Counted from the first letter of the stretch, positions 1 to 8,619 are shown. The stretch: 47,309 nucleotides of DNA from JAHRVQ01 sp047616645 (GCA_047616645.1 JBLHIH010000011.1:1-47309); one strand, 5' to 3'. Made by a program: numbers and translations. Notes: generated from the sequence alone by a model not told the origin.

Positions 1-264
1 GAAGCTGTCCACCGAGAAGTCATGGAAGAAGTGGGTATTAAGATAAAAAACTTGAAGTACTTCAGCAGCCAATCATGGCCATTTCCAAATTCCTTAATGC
101 TGGGGTTTCATGCTGAATATGACAGCGGAGACATTGTTCTTCAAGAGGAAGAAATAGCGGACGCTCAATGGTTTCACTATTCAGATATGCCCAACAAGCC
201 AGCACTGGTATCAATCTCCGGTTGGTTGGTTGAAGATTTCGTGGAAAGAACAACTTCAAATTGA
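1..264 (+). CDS. nudC: NAD(+)/NADH pyrophosphatase NudC, C-terminal part (cut by window edge)
   Basis: The frame is open from base 1, so the N-terminal part, including the zinc-ribbon region, lies outside the window. The first residues, EAVHREVMEEVGI, are the second half of a Nudix box (E-x7-REUxEExGU), which binds the catalytic metal. They are followed by SQSWPFPNSLMLGF, the SQPWPFPxS signature that separates NudC from other Nudix hydrolases, and by EYDSGDIVL. The family hydrolyses NAD(H) to NMN(H) and AMP and removes NAD caps from RNA. The stop codon overlaps the TTG start of modA, so the two genes are probably co-transcribed. The assignment is firm from the signature even though only 87 codons are present. 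Confidence 0.93.
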   Translation, partial: EAVHREVMEEVGIKIKNLKYFSSQSWPFPNSLMLGFHAEYDSGDIVLQEEEIADAQWFHYSDMPNKPALVSISGWLVEDFVERTTSN

Positions 265-1046
265 AGGCGAGAATAAGACATACAATCACCTTTTCTTTTT
301 GCCTCTTGATCTCACTTGAGGTCAGTGCGATTACCATTGCCTGCGCGTCCAATTTTAAAACGACACTTGTGAAAATTGTCAATCATTTCGAAGGGCCGAA
401 TAATCAACATCAGATAAAGATAGTCAGTGGCTCGTCAGGCATGCTACACACCCAAATCACGCAAGGTGCGCCTTTTGATATTTTCCTATCCGCAGATGAA
501 GCGAGACCAATATTATTGGAAGAGAAATTAGACATTGAGAGTTTTATATATGCCAAGGGGCGCTTAGTTTTTTGGCAAAATAACGCAACCGTCGTTAACA
601 AAGAAAGCTTCTCCAACTTTTCAGGAAAAATCGCCATAGCAAATCCTAGGCTTGCCCCTTATGGATTTGCCGCTAGAGAATTTTTAGCTAAATACAAACC
701 AGGTCACTTGGCAGTAGATAAATTAATACGAGGAAATAACGTTAATCAAAATTATCATTTTATACAGTCGGGAAATGTAGATGCCGGGTTTGTTTCTCTT
801 ACACAAATGATTCTTGGCAAGCACAAAAATTATTGGCTGATACCGACAAAGGACTACCCACCGATCATTCAACGTGGAATAGTGATCAATTCAAGCGATC
901 CGACAACCACAGAGTTCGTCACATTCTTAGGTTCTGACATAGCTCAGACTATTATCCAAAATTCAGGTTATGACGTAAGTAATGAGCTAGGCCATTATCT
1001 AAATGACGAATCTACTTTAGTTAAAAGATTTGAGGAGTCGGATTAG
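261..1046 (+). CDS. modA: Molybdate ABC transporter, periplasmic substrate-binding protein ModA
   Basis: This 261-residue protein starts at a TTG that overlaps the nudC stop. It has a basic N-terminus and a hydrophobic signal peptide (about residues 6-24). The mature protein begins near ITIACASNF, typical of ModA. GSSGMLHTQI and FDIFLSAD match the oxyanion-binding and lobe motifs of the family, where serine and main-chain groups hold molybdate or tungstate. The length is normal. modB follows after 2 bases and modC after that, giving a complete importer. No molybdenum riboswitch or ModE site can be placed because the promoter must lie in or before nudC. An alternative anion substrate, such as tungstate, cannot be excluded. 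Confidence 0.93.
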   Translation: MKARIRHTITFSFCLLISLEVSAITIACASNFKTTLVKIVNHFEGPNNQHQIKIVSGSSGMLHTQITQGAPFDIFLSADEARPILLEEKLDIESFIYAKGRLVFWQNNATVVNKESFSNFSGKIAIANPRLAPYGFAAREFLAKYKPGHLAVDKLIRGNNVNQNYHFIQSGNVDAGFVSLTQMILGKHKNYWLIPTKDYPPIIQRGIVINSSDPTTTEFVTFLGSDIAQTIIQNSGYDVSNELGHYLNDESTLVKRFEESD

Positions 1047-1048
1047 TA

Positions 1049-1720
1049 ATGAGCGCTGATGACATAAATGCATTCTGGTTAACAATCAAACTTGCCTCTA
1101 CAACAAGTTTAGTCTTGATTATCTTAGGAACACCATTAGCTTGGTGGTTGGCGCGAACAAAACACTATTCAAGAATATTGATCGAACCCATTGTCGCATT
1201 GCCAATAGTACTACCCCCTACCGTTCTTGGTTTTTATCTTCTCATCCTATTCTCTCCTAACAATCCAATAGGGGAATATTGGATATCAATAACAGGCACA
1301 CCGCTAGCTTTTACGTTCTCAGCTTTAGTCATTGGTTCCATCATTTATTCTCTACCATTTTATGTTCAACCACTTCAGGTTGCATTCGAGGGCATCGAAC
1401 CAGATTTATTAGATGCAGCGACAACCTTAGGGGCAAGTCCATTGGATAGGTTTTTTTCAATTGCAGTCCCTTTGTCCAAACGAGGATTTGTCGTAGCAAT
1501 ATGCTTGGCATTTGCCCACACGGTGGGCGAATTCGGTATCGTATTGATGATAGGCGGAAATATCCCAGGAGAGACTCAGGTCTTATCCATCGCACTATTC
1601 GACCATGTTGAAAGCCTACAATTCGAATCTGCACACAACATTGCAGGGGCCCTTCTCGCTTTTTCATTCTTGGTACTGACATTCGTTTATTCCCTTAATA
1701 GAAAATGGCGAATGTCATGA
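1049..1720 (+). CDS. modB: Molybdate ABC transporter, permease ModB
   Basis: This 223-residue integral membrane protein has about five hydrophobic segments, the first around residues 14-32. The cytoplasmic coupling loop carries the ABC-permease EAA-type motif DAATTLGASPLDRFFSIAVP, about residues 122-141, which docks on the ATPase. The stretch VALPIVLPPTVLGFYLL is characteristic of ModB/CysT-type permeases. Length is normal for ModB (about 220-230). It sits between modA (2-base gap) and modC (15-base gap), so it forms the channel of this molybdate importer in the inner membrane. Confidence 0.94.
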   Translation: MSADDINAFWLTIKLASTTSLVLIILGTPLAWWLARTKHYSRILIEPIVALPIVLPPTVLGFYLLILFSPNNPIGEYWISITGTPLAFTFSALVIGSIIYSLPFYVQPLQVAFEGIEPDLLDAATTLGASPLDRFFSIAVPLSKRGFVVAICLAFAHTVGEFGIVLMIGGNIPGETQVLSIALFDHVESLQFESAHNIAGALLAFSFLVLTFVYSLNRKWRMS

Positions 1721-1735
1721 CCTGCCACTTGCGAA

Positions 1736-2833
1736 ATGCTGCTTATGAAATACATTAAGGCCGCTTTGGATCTTAAAAATTCAGAATTCCACCTTGATGT
1801 GGACATCACCATTGCCTCGAATGAGATAACGGGTCTCTATGGCCCTTCCGGTTCAGGGAAAAGTACTATTTTAAGACTTATCGCAGGTTTAGATAGAGAC
1901 TCAAGATCAGATCACAAAGCCAAGATTGAAGTTTCGACAGACCAAGAAATATGGTCCAGTGAGAATAAATTTAAACCCGCACACCTGCGTAAAATCGGTT
2001 ATGTGTTTCAACACCCTCAGCTATTCCCCCACTTAAGTGTTCTTGGTAATTTGCAGTACGCCATCCAACGAAAACAAAATGCAACAGACATTGAATTAGA
2101 GCAAGTGACACAGTGGCTCGGGATACAAGGCCTACTGCTTAAGTCACCAAATGATCTTTCCGGAGGGGAAAAACAACGTGTGAGTATTGCGAGAGTGTTA
2201 TTAAGTGGAGCGCAAGCCTTACTAATGGACGAACCTCTCGCGGGCCTAGATCATGAAGCTAAGCGCCGAATATTACCTTATATTGATCGCCTCCATAATC
2301 GCTTAAGCTTTCCATTTTTGTACGTTAGTCACGCAATGGATGAAATTTCTTACTTGACGGACTATATGCACATACTAGAAAAAGGCAGACTGACTCAATC
2401 CGGAAGTACCTTAGCCCTGAGTCCCAGTCTCACGGTAAATGAAAATGACGCTTGTGCAATCGTTAAGTGCCGTGTCGAGTCCTTTGATGAGAACTACAAA
2501 CTCACGAAATTATATTTTGAAAATCAGGCTATTTATGTGGCGGGAAAAAGAACTGACAAATCAAATATAAAACTAAACGTACCCGCCAGAGATGTTAGCA
2601 TTACACTTGAACGTCAGACAGCTAGCAGCATACTCAATATTCTGCAGGGCACGATTACCAACACGCATAGTTCTGAAGATGGCAGCAGTATCTTGGTTCA
2701 AATTCAAGTTGGCAATCAATATCTACTTTCAAGAATAACGCGACGCTCAATGGAAAACCTGGATATAAATATCGGACAGTTAATTTATGCACAAATCAAA
2801 AGCGTTAGCTTAGTGTCTGAATATGCAGACTGA
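1736..2833 (+). CDS. modC: Molybdate ABC transporter, ATP-binding protein ModC
   Basis: This 365-residue protein has an ABC ATPase domain at about residues 1-235. It contains Walker A GPSGSGKST, Q-loop region VFQHPQLFPHLSV, signature LSGGEKQR, Walker B ALLMDEP and the H-loop VSHAMDEI. The C-terminal third (about 290-360) has the pattern of a MOP/TOBE molybdate-binding domain (SILNILQGTITN and a closing QIKSVSL strand), which separates ModC from other importer ATPases. Two in-frame ATGs (1736 and 1745) could start it and no strong Shine-Dalgarno decides between them. The 3' end overlaps srkA by 11 bases, which suggests translational coupling. Confidence 0.94.
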   Translation: MLLMKYIKAALDLKNSEFHLDVDITIASNEITGLYGPSGSGKSTILRLIAGLDRDSRSDHKAKIEVSTDQEIWSSENKFKPAHLRKIGYVFQHPQLFPHLSVLGNLQYAIQRKQNATDIELEQVTQWLGIQGLLLKSPNDLSGGEKQRVSIARVLLSGAQALLMDEPLAGLDHEAKRRILPYIDRLHNRLSFPFLYVSHAMDEISYLTDYMHILEKGRLTQSGSTLALSPSLTVNENDACAIVKCRVESFDENYKLTKLYFENQAIYVAGKRTDKSNIKLNVPARDVSITLERQTASSILNILQGTITNTHSSEDGSSILVQIQVGNQYLLSRITRRSMENLDINIGQLIYAQIKSVSLVSEYAD

Positions 2834-3815
2834 TACTCATCCCTATTCTACTCTAACACCTGATCTCGTCATGGATGCAGTTGAAAGCGTTGGCTATCAG
2901 TGCGACGCAAGGATATTGCAACTCAATTCTTACGAGAACAGGGTCTATCAAATCGGTATCGATGAAGCAGAACCTGTCATCGGAAAGTTTTATCGCCCTA
3001 ATCGGTGGAGCAATGATCAAATACTTGAAGAGCATATATTTACACAAGATTTAGCGAATAATGAAATTTCCGTTGTTCCTCCCATGTTAATTAATGGCAA
3101 TTCTACATTAGAGGAATATTCAGATTTTCGCTTTGCACTCTATCCACGACGGGGCGGTCGCGCACCCAGCATCGATGACCTGGGAAGCCTCGAAATTTTA
3201 GGTAGACATATCGGTAGAATTCACGCGTTTGGCTCGGACAAAGTATTTCAATATCGACCCACTATATCCGTCGAATCTTATGGCCAACAATCTCGAGACT
3301 TTCTTCTTGAGAATAACTTCATCCCAATGGAACTCATTCCTGCTTACAAAGCTTTAGCAGATCAAATTTTAGGTGATTTGAATAGACTATTTTCCCAATC
3401 CTCAAATATTGAACATATTCGCCTTCACGGAGATTGCCACATGGGCAACGTACTCTGGCGGGATGATTTACCTCATTTTGTTGATTTTGATGACGCAAGA
3501 AATGGGCCGCCCATTCAGGATTTGTGGATGATGTTATCCGGAGAAAGAGAGGATCAAACTCAACAACTCACGGCGATACTGAAGGGCTACAAGGATTTTT
3601 GTCACTTCAACTATGGGCAAATTAAGCTAGTTGAACCTCTTAGAACACTACGCATGATGCACCACAGCGCGTGGATTGCTAGACGCTGGCATGACCCAGC
3701 TTTCCCAAGAGCATTTCCTTTTTTTAATACAGAAAGATTTTGGTCCAATCACATATTGGAACTAAAAGAACAATGGTCAAAACTATCAGAGCCTGCCTTA
3801 CAGATATTTAATTAG
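2823..3815 (+). CDS. srkA: Stress response kinase A (SrkA/YihE/RdoA family)
   Basis: This 330-residue protein belongs to the aminoglycoside-phosphotransferase-like kinase fold. VIGKFYRPNRW carries the ATP-binding lysine. LHGDCHMGNVLW (D204) and HFVDFDDA (D221) are the catalytic and metal-binding motifs, placed almost as in E. coli SrkA. Length is normal (about 328). In E. coli this Ser/Thr kinase protects stressed cells and is usually next to dsbA. Here it overlaps the 3' end of modC by 11 bases, an unusual neighbour that suggests co-expression with molybdate uptake. Family assignment is strong; the targets are unknown. Confidence 0.92.
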   Translation: MQTDTHPYSTLTPDLVMDAVESVGYQCDARILQLNSYENRVYQIGIDEAEPVIGKFYRPNRWSNDQILEEHIFTQDLANNEISVVPPMLINGNSTLEEYSDFRFALYPRRGGRAPSIDDLGSLEILGRHIGRIHAFGSDKVFQYRPTISVESYGQQSRDFLLENNFIPMELIPAYKALADQILGDLNRLFSQSSNIEHIRLHGDCHMGNVLWRDDLPHFVDFDDARNGPPIQDLWMMLSGEREDQTQQLTAILKGYKDFCHFNYGQIKLVEPLRTLRMMHHSAWIARRWHDPAFPRAFPFFNTERFWSNHILELKEQWSKLSEPALQIFN

Positions 3816-4981
3816 ATGGGACGTAAATTCCTGGCTTTACTATCAAATTTGTTAAGTATGGGATTAGCATACATCTCAAGCCACTTCATTCGCCAAGGCT
3901 CAGCACAATTTTGATGGCGACGTTCAAAGACACTCACCTCTTCAAAAACAATACTCTCTTTAAATACATTCCAGACTTCAGAATACCTGGGATCGACACC
4001 ATCAGTTGAAGCCAATTGTTGGAGAGCCCAAAAATTGATATAAAATAGTTGATAGTTATCTAATACTTGTCGATCTATTGCATGCGCAACTTCTTCAGCT
4101 GTTTGGTAATCGCCAGATAAGGTCTCACCAAATTTTAGCTTGATCCGACCTTTATTTCCCCCAAGGCCCTTCACCAAACTAAGCAAGTCCTCACCTGGTG
4201 GTTTCTCATAAAACCCAACTTCTTCAACTATAGATAGCTCCTTAGCCTTTAGGTAATCGCAGGGGTCAAATTCATAAGATATTGAGACCGGCGTAATATT
4301 GAGTTCACTTATTGTGTCGGATAGCGCTTGCTTTCGTTTTGATACTGCGAACATTTTTATGATGGTAGGATCTGTTACATCGAAACCGTCCTTTGCCCTA
4401 CCTTCACTTTGAGCAATCCAAATCGAGTGCCCTTCACTTAAAGATTGATAGATATATCGGGAAGACTGCAAGATCGCGGCATAAATTTTCTTTGCGCCTT
4501 CTTCAGAACGACGGATAAAAAAACTCTTGTTCAGCTTCATCAGGTCAGTCGCAAACTCTCGTTGAATCAGGTTATCTCCCACTGCAATTCGGACAGTATC
4601 TCTGTCAGATAACCAGAGCGCATAGTCCACTAACATTGAGTCACCAGCAATGTCACGATGGTTACCAACGAAAAGTTGAGCCTTCCCTTTATCTAGGGAC
4701 TCTACTCCGGCGTATTCAAAGCCATCGCTCGTTTCAGACACGATTTTTTTCGCATAGAACGCAATCATTTCTTGAAACTCTCTGATAGACCTTACACCAC
4801 CCAAGGCCCGGCGAAGCGCAATTCGAGAGATAAAACGCACCATAAGAGGGAATAATGATGCGAGGCGTGGTGAATGATAGCTGCCCACAAAATCCAGTAA
4901 ATCTGAATTTTTTAACAATCTATTAATGACGCCTTCTACCTCATCATCATGATAAGGTCTGATATCTTCAAATTCGTTCAT
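3812..4981 (-). CDS. PlsC-like glycerol-phosphate acyltransferase family protein
   Basis: The ATG at 4981 is chosen over an in-frame TTG at 4987, giving 389 residues. Two blocks mark the acyltransferase family: VGNHRDIAGDS (H108, D110, D114) and IAQSEGRAKDG. The first is an NHRD-type variant in which the classic HX4D spacing becomes H-x5-D, as I recall from a subgroup of bacterial PlsC-like proteins. The second corresponds to the substrate-binding EGTR-like motif. There is no obvious signal peptide or strong membrane anchor. It would acylate a lysophosphatidate-like acceptor at the inner membrane, but the substrate is inferred only. Its 3' end overlaps the end of srkA by 4 bases (convergent). 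Confidence 0.78.
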   Translation of the reverse strand: MNEFEDIRPYHDDEVEGVINRLLKNSDLLDFVGSYHSPRLASLFPLMVRFISRIALRRALGGVRSIREFQEMIAFYAKKIVSETSDGFEYAGVESLDKGKAQLFVGNHRDIAGDSMLVDYALWLSDRDTVRIAVGDNLIQREFATDLMKLNKSFFIRRSEEGAKKIYAAILQSSRYIYQSLSEGHSIWIAQSEGRAKDGFDVTDPTIIKMFAVSKRKQALSDTISELNITPVSISYEFDPCDYLKAKELSIVEEVGFYEKPPGEDLLSLVKGLGGNKGRIKLKFGETLSGDYQTAEEVAHAIDRQVLDNYQLFYINFWALQQLASTDGVDPRYSEVWNVFKESIVFEEVSVFERRHQNCAEPWRMKWLEMYANPILNKFDSKARNLRPI

Positions 4982-5084
4982 GGGCAAGACAACTTATATT
5001 TCTCTGCGATTTTTCTGCATTTTACGCGGTAAACCAACACCGTGTAATAGCAGAGTAAAAATAATTCTTCAGGATTATCAATAT

Positions 5085-5627
5085 ATGACCATTATTCCGC
5101 TGATTATGCCTGCGACCCTTAGTGACTTACCGCAGATAACTGACATCTATAATTATTACATCGAAAGTTCAGCCATTACCTTCGATATTAAACCTTGGAC
5201 CTCGGAAGAACGTTTACCTTGGTTTAACCAATTCAAGGATGGATCACCCCACCAATGTTGGGTCTTGAAAGACCAGGGAAAAATAATCGGCTATGCCTGC
5301 AGCGCCAAGTTTCGACCTAAACCGGCTTATAATACTTCGGTCGAATCTACCATCTATCTTCACCCAAACGCCCTCAGAAAGGGGTTCGGGCGACGTCTGT
5401 ACAAACACTTACTGAATGAACTCGAGAAACTATCGCTACATCGATGTTACGGTATTATCACACTTCCCAATGAGGGCAGCAGATATCTTCACGAATCCCT
5501 CGGTTTTAAAACCATAGGCATCCTTACTGAGGTAGGATATAAATTTGATCAATATTGGGATACATTATGGTTAGAGAAGAAATTAGGATCACAGGACAAA
5601 GGTAGTAAACTAGAGCAGCGCTATTAA
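5085..5627 (+). CDS. GNAT-family N-acetyltransferase, phosphinothricin acetyltransferase-like
   Basis: The frame is open from 4980, but an ATG at 5085 with AGGA at 5071-5074 gives a protein that begins just before the conserved fold (IMPATLSDLPQITDIYNYY), so this start is preferred (180 residues). The acetyl-CoA-binding motif is seen as TIYLHPNALRKGFGRRLYKH, the RxxGxG/A element of GNAT enzymes, followed by LHESLGFKTIGI. The overall pattern (SSAITFD, WVLKDQGKIIGYA, HRCYGIITLPNEGS) resembles PAT/Bar and YncA-type enzymes that acetylate amino-acid-like amines. The actual substrate cannot be told from sequence. It is divergent from the acyltransferase gene. Confidence 0.85.
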   Translation: MTIIPLIMPATLSDLPQITDIYNYYIESSAITFDIKPWTSEERLPWFNQFKDGSPHQCWVLKDQGKIIGYACSAKFRPKPAYNTSVESTIYLHPNALRKGFGRRLYKHLLNELEKLSLHRCYGIITLPNEGSRYLHESLGFKTIGILTEVGYKFDQYWDTLWLEKKLGSQDKGSKLEQRY

Positions 5628-5637
5628 TAGCCCTCTA

Positions 5638-6372
5638 TTAAAAGATCAGGAAGAACCCAAGAAATATCAACAATACAAAAACAAAGCGTCTAATCAGCGC
5701 GTCAGGTAGCAGATGATTTATTTTATTAGTGAGTAGAGTCACCACTATAACCAAAGGCACCGCAAAACCAACAACTTTTAGTACATCTACCGTCACTTGC
5801 CCATTAAGCGTAATGCTGGCTGTTCTGAAGATTGTCGATAACGCGAAACTCCCTAATAAGGTCGCTCTAATGACATTGATATCAAGTGGTTGTCGATACA
5901 TCAAATAAGCGAGTGGCGCCCCTCCTGCGCCGTACATCCCTGCCATGAGCCCACCGCTTGCACCCACCAATATCCGCGTTATTCTTCCTGATGCTTTCAG
6001 AAAAGGCGCTGGTTTTAACATCAACAAAATCCCAGCACTAACAATGACAAAACCCAATATTTTGCGTAGTCGCCCGTCTGAAGTTCCAGAGAGGTAGTCC
6101 AAAATAAATATACCCAGTAGGATCATCGGCAGCATGCCTAGAGCGAGCCACTTGATATATTGCTTATCTACAAACTTATAGGTATATCGAAGGGCTACAA
6201 ATGCATTAACGACACTAATTAAACTTACAATTGCAGCGGTGGTTTCAATCTCAGCAAGACCTAATACCGTCACGCCACCGATAATGATAAGCCCCATAGC
6301 AAAGCCGGTGATGGTTTGCACCATCGTTCCGAAGATAATCAATAGCAGTATGAATAGACTATTTAGTTCCAT
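5638..6372 (-). CDS. TauE/SafE (YfcA-type) membrane permease
   Basis: This 244-residue, highly hydrophobic protein has about seven or eight predicted membrane segments. The start is the ATG at 6370-6372. The N-terminal half holds the TIT-GFAMGL glycine-rich helix pair and the second half repeats it as GASGGLMAGMYGAGGAPLAY. That duplicated glycine-rich motif is the hallmark of the TauE/SafE family of anion exporters (sulfoacetate, sulfite, organosulfonates). The specific substrate is unknown. It converges on the GNAT gene with a 10-base gap and is divergent from hemJ. Confidence 0.85.
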   Translation of the reverse strand: MELNSLFILLLIIFGTMVQTITGFAMGLIIIGGVTVLGLAEIETTAAIVSLISVVNAFVALRYTYKFVDKQYIKWLALGMLPMILLGIFILDYLSGTSDGRLRKILGFVIVSAGILLMLKPAPFLKASGRITRILVGASGGLMAGMYGAGGAPLAYLMYRQPLDINVIRATLLGSFALSTIFRTASITLNGQVTVDVLKVVGFAVPLVIVVTLLTNKINHLLPDALIRRFVFVLLIFLGFFLIF

Positions 6373-6529
6373 GGCTCAAATGTATAGCTCAAATGTTTGG
6401 AAAAGAAATCTATTATCATCTATTAGACTGAACCGGGTAAAGCTTCCGCTCTATTGCGCTTTGTTTTTAAGAGTGCAACTGGCATTATTGATAATATATT
6501 CCAATTACCTGAAGGACTAAGTAAATTAT

Positions 6530-6946
6530 ATGATCTTATGGGTGAAGACATTTCACATATTGTTTGTAATGGCTTGGATGGCAGGACTCTTCTATCTTCC
6601 GAGAATACTTGTTCATTATGTTGAGGGGAAGCATGCCCATCAAGATATCAGTCGATTGGTATTGATGGCAGAGAAACTCGTGCGATTTTCAACGCTTTTA
6701 GCTGTCCTCGCTTTGAGTTTGGGGATGTGGTTATGGCTGGGCTTTGGTTTCGAAGGTGCTTGGCTTTGGGCAAAATTAGGCTTTGTCTTTCTCTTAATAC
6801 TTTACCACGCTCAATGTTGGTTCTATGTTCGACAAATGCAAAGAGATGAGGTTATTTCTAGTTCTCTCTATTTTAGATTATTCAACGAATCTGCCTTAAT
6901 GATTATCGTCCCTATCCTAATTTTAGTCGTCGTCAAACCTTTCTAA
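6530..6946 (+). CDS. hemJ: Protoporphyrinogen IX oxidase HemJ
   Basis: This 138-residue membrane protein has about four helices. The N-terminal helix contains KTFHILFVMAWMAGLFYLPR, the HemJ signature, with the conserved histidine H9. A second conserved block, WLWAKLGFVFLLILYH, contains K82. Both residues are reported to be needed for activity or heme binding in HemJ proteins. The family oxidises protoporphyrinogen IX to protoporphyrin IX, the penultimate step of heme synthesis, in organisms lacking oxygen-dependent HemY. The ribosome-binding site is weak. The stop codon lies inside a 13-base tandem duplication (6944-6969). Confidence 0.93.
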   Translation: MILWVKTFHILFVMAWMAGLFYLPRILVHYVEGKHAHQDISRLVLMAEKLVRFSTLLAVLALSLGMWLWLGFGFEGAWLWAKLGFVFLLILYHAQCWFYVRQMQRDEVISSSLYFRLFNESALMIIVPILILVVVKPF

Positions 6947-6969
6947 TCGAGCTTTCTAATCGAGCTTTC
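6944..6969. repeat. 13-base perfect tandem duplication at the hemJ stop
   Basis: The unit TAATCGAGCTTTC occurs twice back to back (6944-6956 and 6957-6969). The first TAA is the hemJ stop codon, so the duplication adds a second stop just downstream in the same phase plus one base. It looks like a slippage or replication duplication rather than a functional site. Confidence 0.9.
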
Positions 6970-7054
6970 AAATAAAGACACAAATAAATATCAAATTAAT
7001 AAACGGGTAATATTTTTCGTCACGTAAAAGAATATACACAACAGGGAGATATTG

Positions 7055-7519
7055 ATGAAAACATGCATTTTACTACTAGCCTTATTATCACTCACTCAGC
7101 AAAGTTTTGCAGGAGAGGGCAAACAAAAAAGAAATATGATGCGCGCACTGGATACAGACGGTGACAAAGTACTGTCTTTTGAAGAGTTTCAAAATGGGCC
7201 TGACCAACGATTCGAAGGGGCTGATGCTGATAACGACGGCTTGCTAACACTCGATGAGATGCAGTCAAAGCACGCAGAAAGAATGGCAGAGAGGCAGCTA
7301 AGAGCCAGCGAACAACTTGAAAGAATTGGGGCACGTTTCACAAGCCTAGATACCGATGCCAGCGGCGATCTTACAAAAGAAGAAGCGCGTCGAGGAATAT
7401 TCAACCAACTGGATAAGAATGGAGACGGTTTCATTACAAAACGAGAAGCAAAAAAAGTTCGCCATCATCGAAGAAACCACCAGACAGATGAAAGCAGTAG
7501 TGAAAGTGACGACAGTTAA
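7055..7519 (+). CDS. Secreted EF-hand calcium-binding protein
   Basis: The ATG at 7055, after AGGGAGA, is preferred to the TTG at 7052, giving 154 residues. A signal peptide covers residues 1-19 (cleavage near SFA-GEG). Four canonical 12-residue EF-hand loops can be read: D33-E44 (DTDGDKVLSFEE), D57-E68, D99-E110 and D120-E131, each with acidic positions 1, 3, 5 and 12. The linker between loops 2 and 3 is a charged helix. The tail is rich in His, Arg, Ser and Asp. It should bind calcium in the periplasm. It is the first gene of a cassette with an ECF sigma factor 33 bases downstream, so it may be an output or sensor of that circuit; this role is inference. Confidence 0.87.
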   Translation: MKTCILLLALLSLTQQSFAGEGKQKRNMMRALDTDGDKVLSFEEFQNGPDQRFEGADADNDGLLTLDEMQSKHAERMAERQLRASEQLERIGARFTSLDTDASGDLTKEEARRGIFNQLDKNGDGFITKREAKKVRHHRRNHQTDESSSESDDS

Positions 7520-7552
7520 ATTTACTGCGACTACCTAGACGGTAGAGGTAAA

Positions 7553-8104
7553 TTGGATCAAGAACAAGAGTTGGATTTAGTCGTTAGAGTGGGAGAAGGA
7601 AATACAGAAGCCTATCAATCACTCTTGCGACATCATCTGCCCTCTCTAAATCGTTATGTCACACGTATGATTGGCAACGCTCAAGATACTGAAGAAATTT
7701 TACAGGATGTCTTCCTGCGTCTCTGGCAAAAATCAAATCAATTCAATTCACGGCAATCAAAATTAACAACATGGTTACATCAAATTGCTCATAATCGCTG
7801 TATTGATGAATTCAGGAAAAAAAAACCGCAGATAGTGGACCTTAATGAAATTGAGGATTTCGAACTAGTTGGGCAAGATAATCCTCAGGAAGAGTTTATC
7901 AATGGTCAAAAAAATCAACAACTAGCAGCAGCAATTCAACAGCTTCCGGAGAACCAGAAAAGTGCACTTCTACTTTCTTACTATCAAGGTTTATCAAACA
8001 AACAAACAGCACAAATTTTATCTATTTCAGTGGAAGCACTAGAATCACTGTTAGTTCGCTCAAGAAAAAAACTACAACAAAGTCTAGATGGAGTCAGATT
8101 ATGA
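7553..8104 (+). CDS. ECF-subfamily RNA polymerase sigma factor
   Basis: This 183-residue protein starts at TTG 7553 with AGAGG about 8 bases upstream. Region 2 is visible as YQSLLRHHLPSLNRYVTRMI and DTEEILQDVFLRLWQK, continuing to TWLHQIAHNRCIDEFRK. Region 4 is LPENQKSALLLSYYQGLSNK with the helix-turn-helix QTAQILSISVEALESLLVRS. No region 3 is present, as expected for extracytoplasmic-function sigmas. It overlaps the next gene by 4 bases (ATGA), the usual coupling between such a sigma and its membrane anti-sigma factor. It would direct a small stress regulon, probably including this cassette; the signal is unknown. Confidence 0.94.
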   Translation: MDQEQELDLVVRVGEGNTEAYQSLLRHHLPSLNRYVTRMIGNAQDTEEILQDVFLRLWQKSNQFNSRQSKLTTWLHQIAHNRCIDEFRKKKPQIVDLNEIEDFELVGQDNPQEEFINGQKNQQLAAAIQQLPENQKSALLLSYYQGLSNKQTAQILSISVEALESLLVRSRKKLQQSLDGVRL

Positions 8105-8619
8105 ATTCAAAAAAAGATAATCACAATATTATAGACCTAATGCGATTTAAAGTAATTGTTGAAGCCTATGGTGCTAATCCAGATAAGTGGCCTGTTGAAG
8201 AAAGAATGGATACGCTTCGCTTTTTAAAAACGAGTCACAAGGCGAAAGCATTTTTTGATATACAAGATAAATTAGATCAACAACTGAATAAAACTTATGA
8301 TGAAGAAGTCAATTTAGCGCATCTAAGTTTAGGTATTCTTGACGCTCTATCTAAGCTAAATAGCACACAAGATTCAATTTTTGAAAAATGGCTTGGATGG
8401 CTAATTCCTACCGATACAACGACGATGTGGAAACCCGCTCTCGCAGCGGTTCTGCCCCTCGCAATGGGAATCACCTACGGTGCGCTATTATCACTCTCAG
8501 ATGCCGAAGATAAGTGGGATCAAGAATTCTATCTCTCATCCCTGATTGACAACAAGCTCTCTACCGAATTCTATTTGGAAAACGCTGAAACGCCTATTTC
8601 AGAGGTGAAAAATGATTAA
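8101..8619 (+). CDS. Single-pass membrane protein, probable anti-sigma factor
   Basis: This 172-residue protein has a cytoplasmic N-terminal domain of about 105 residues, one membrane segment (PALAAVLPLAMGITYGALL, about 117-135) and a short periplasmic tail. The pattern IVEAYGANPDKWPVEER resembles the AYGAxPxxWPxxER motif that I recall from proteins paired with ECF sigmas in alphaproteobacteria. No HxxxCxxC zinc motif is visible. Topology, the 4-base overlap with the sigma gene and the downstream sensor-like gene all fit an anti-sigma factor. There is no direct sequence proof, so the role is inferred from context. Confidence 0.68.
   Translation: MNSKKDNHNIIDLMRFKVIVEAYGANPDKWPVEERMDTLRFLKTSHKAKAFFDIQDKLDQQLNKTYDEEVNLAHLSLGILDALSKLNSTQDSIFEKWLGWLIPTDTTTMWKPALAAVLPLAMGITYGALLSLSDAEDKWDQEFYLSSLIDNKLSTEFYLENAETPISEVKND

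Noticed and set aside
6239..6520. Rightward 93-codon frame before hemJ
   Set aside because: Half of it lies opposite the permease gene and the rest is intergenic; no supported start and no family resemblance.
6970..7054. ECF-type autoregulatory promoter before the EF-hand gene
   Set aside because: A CGTCA element is present near 7018, but no GGAAC-like -35 box stands at the right distance, so the site is not supported.
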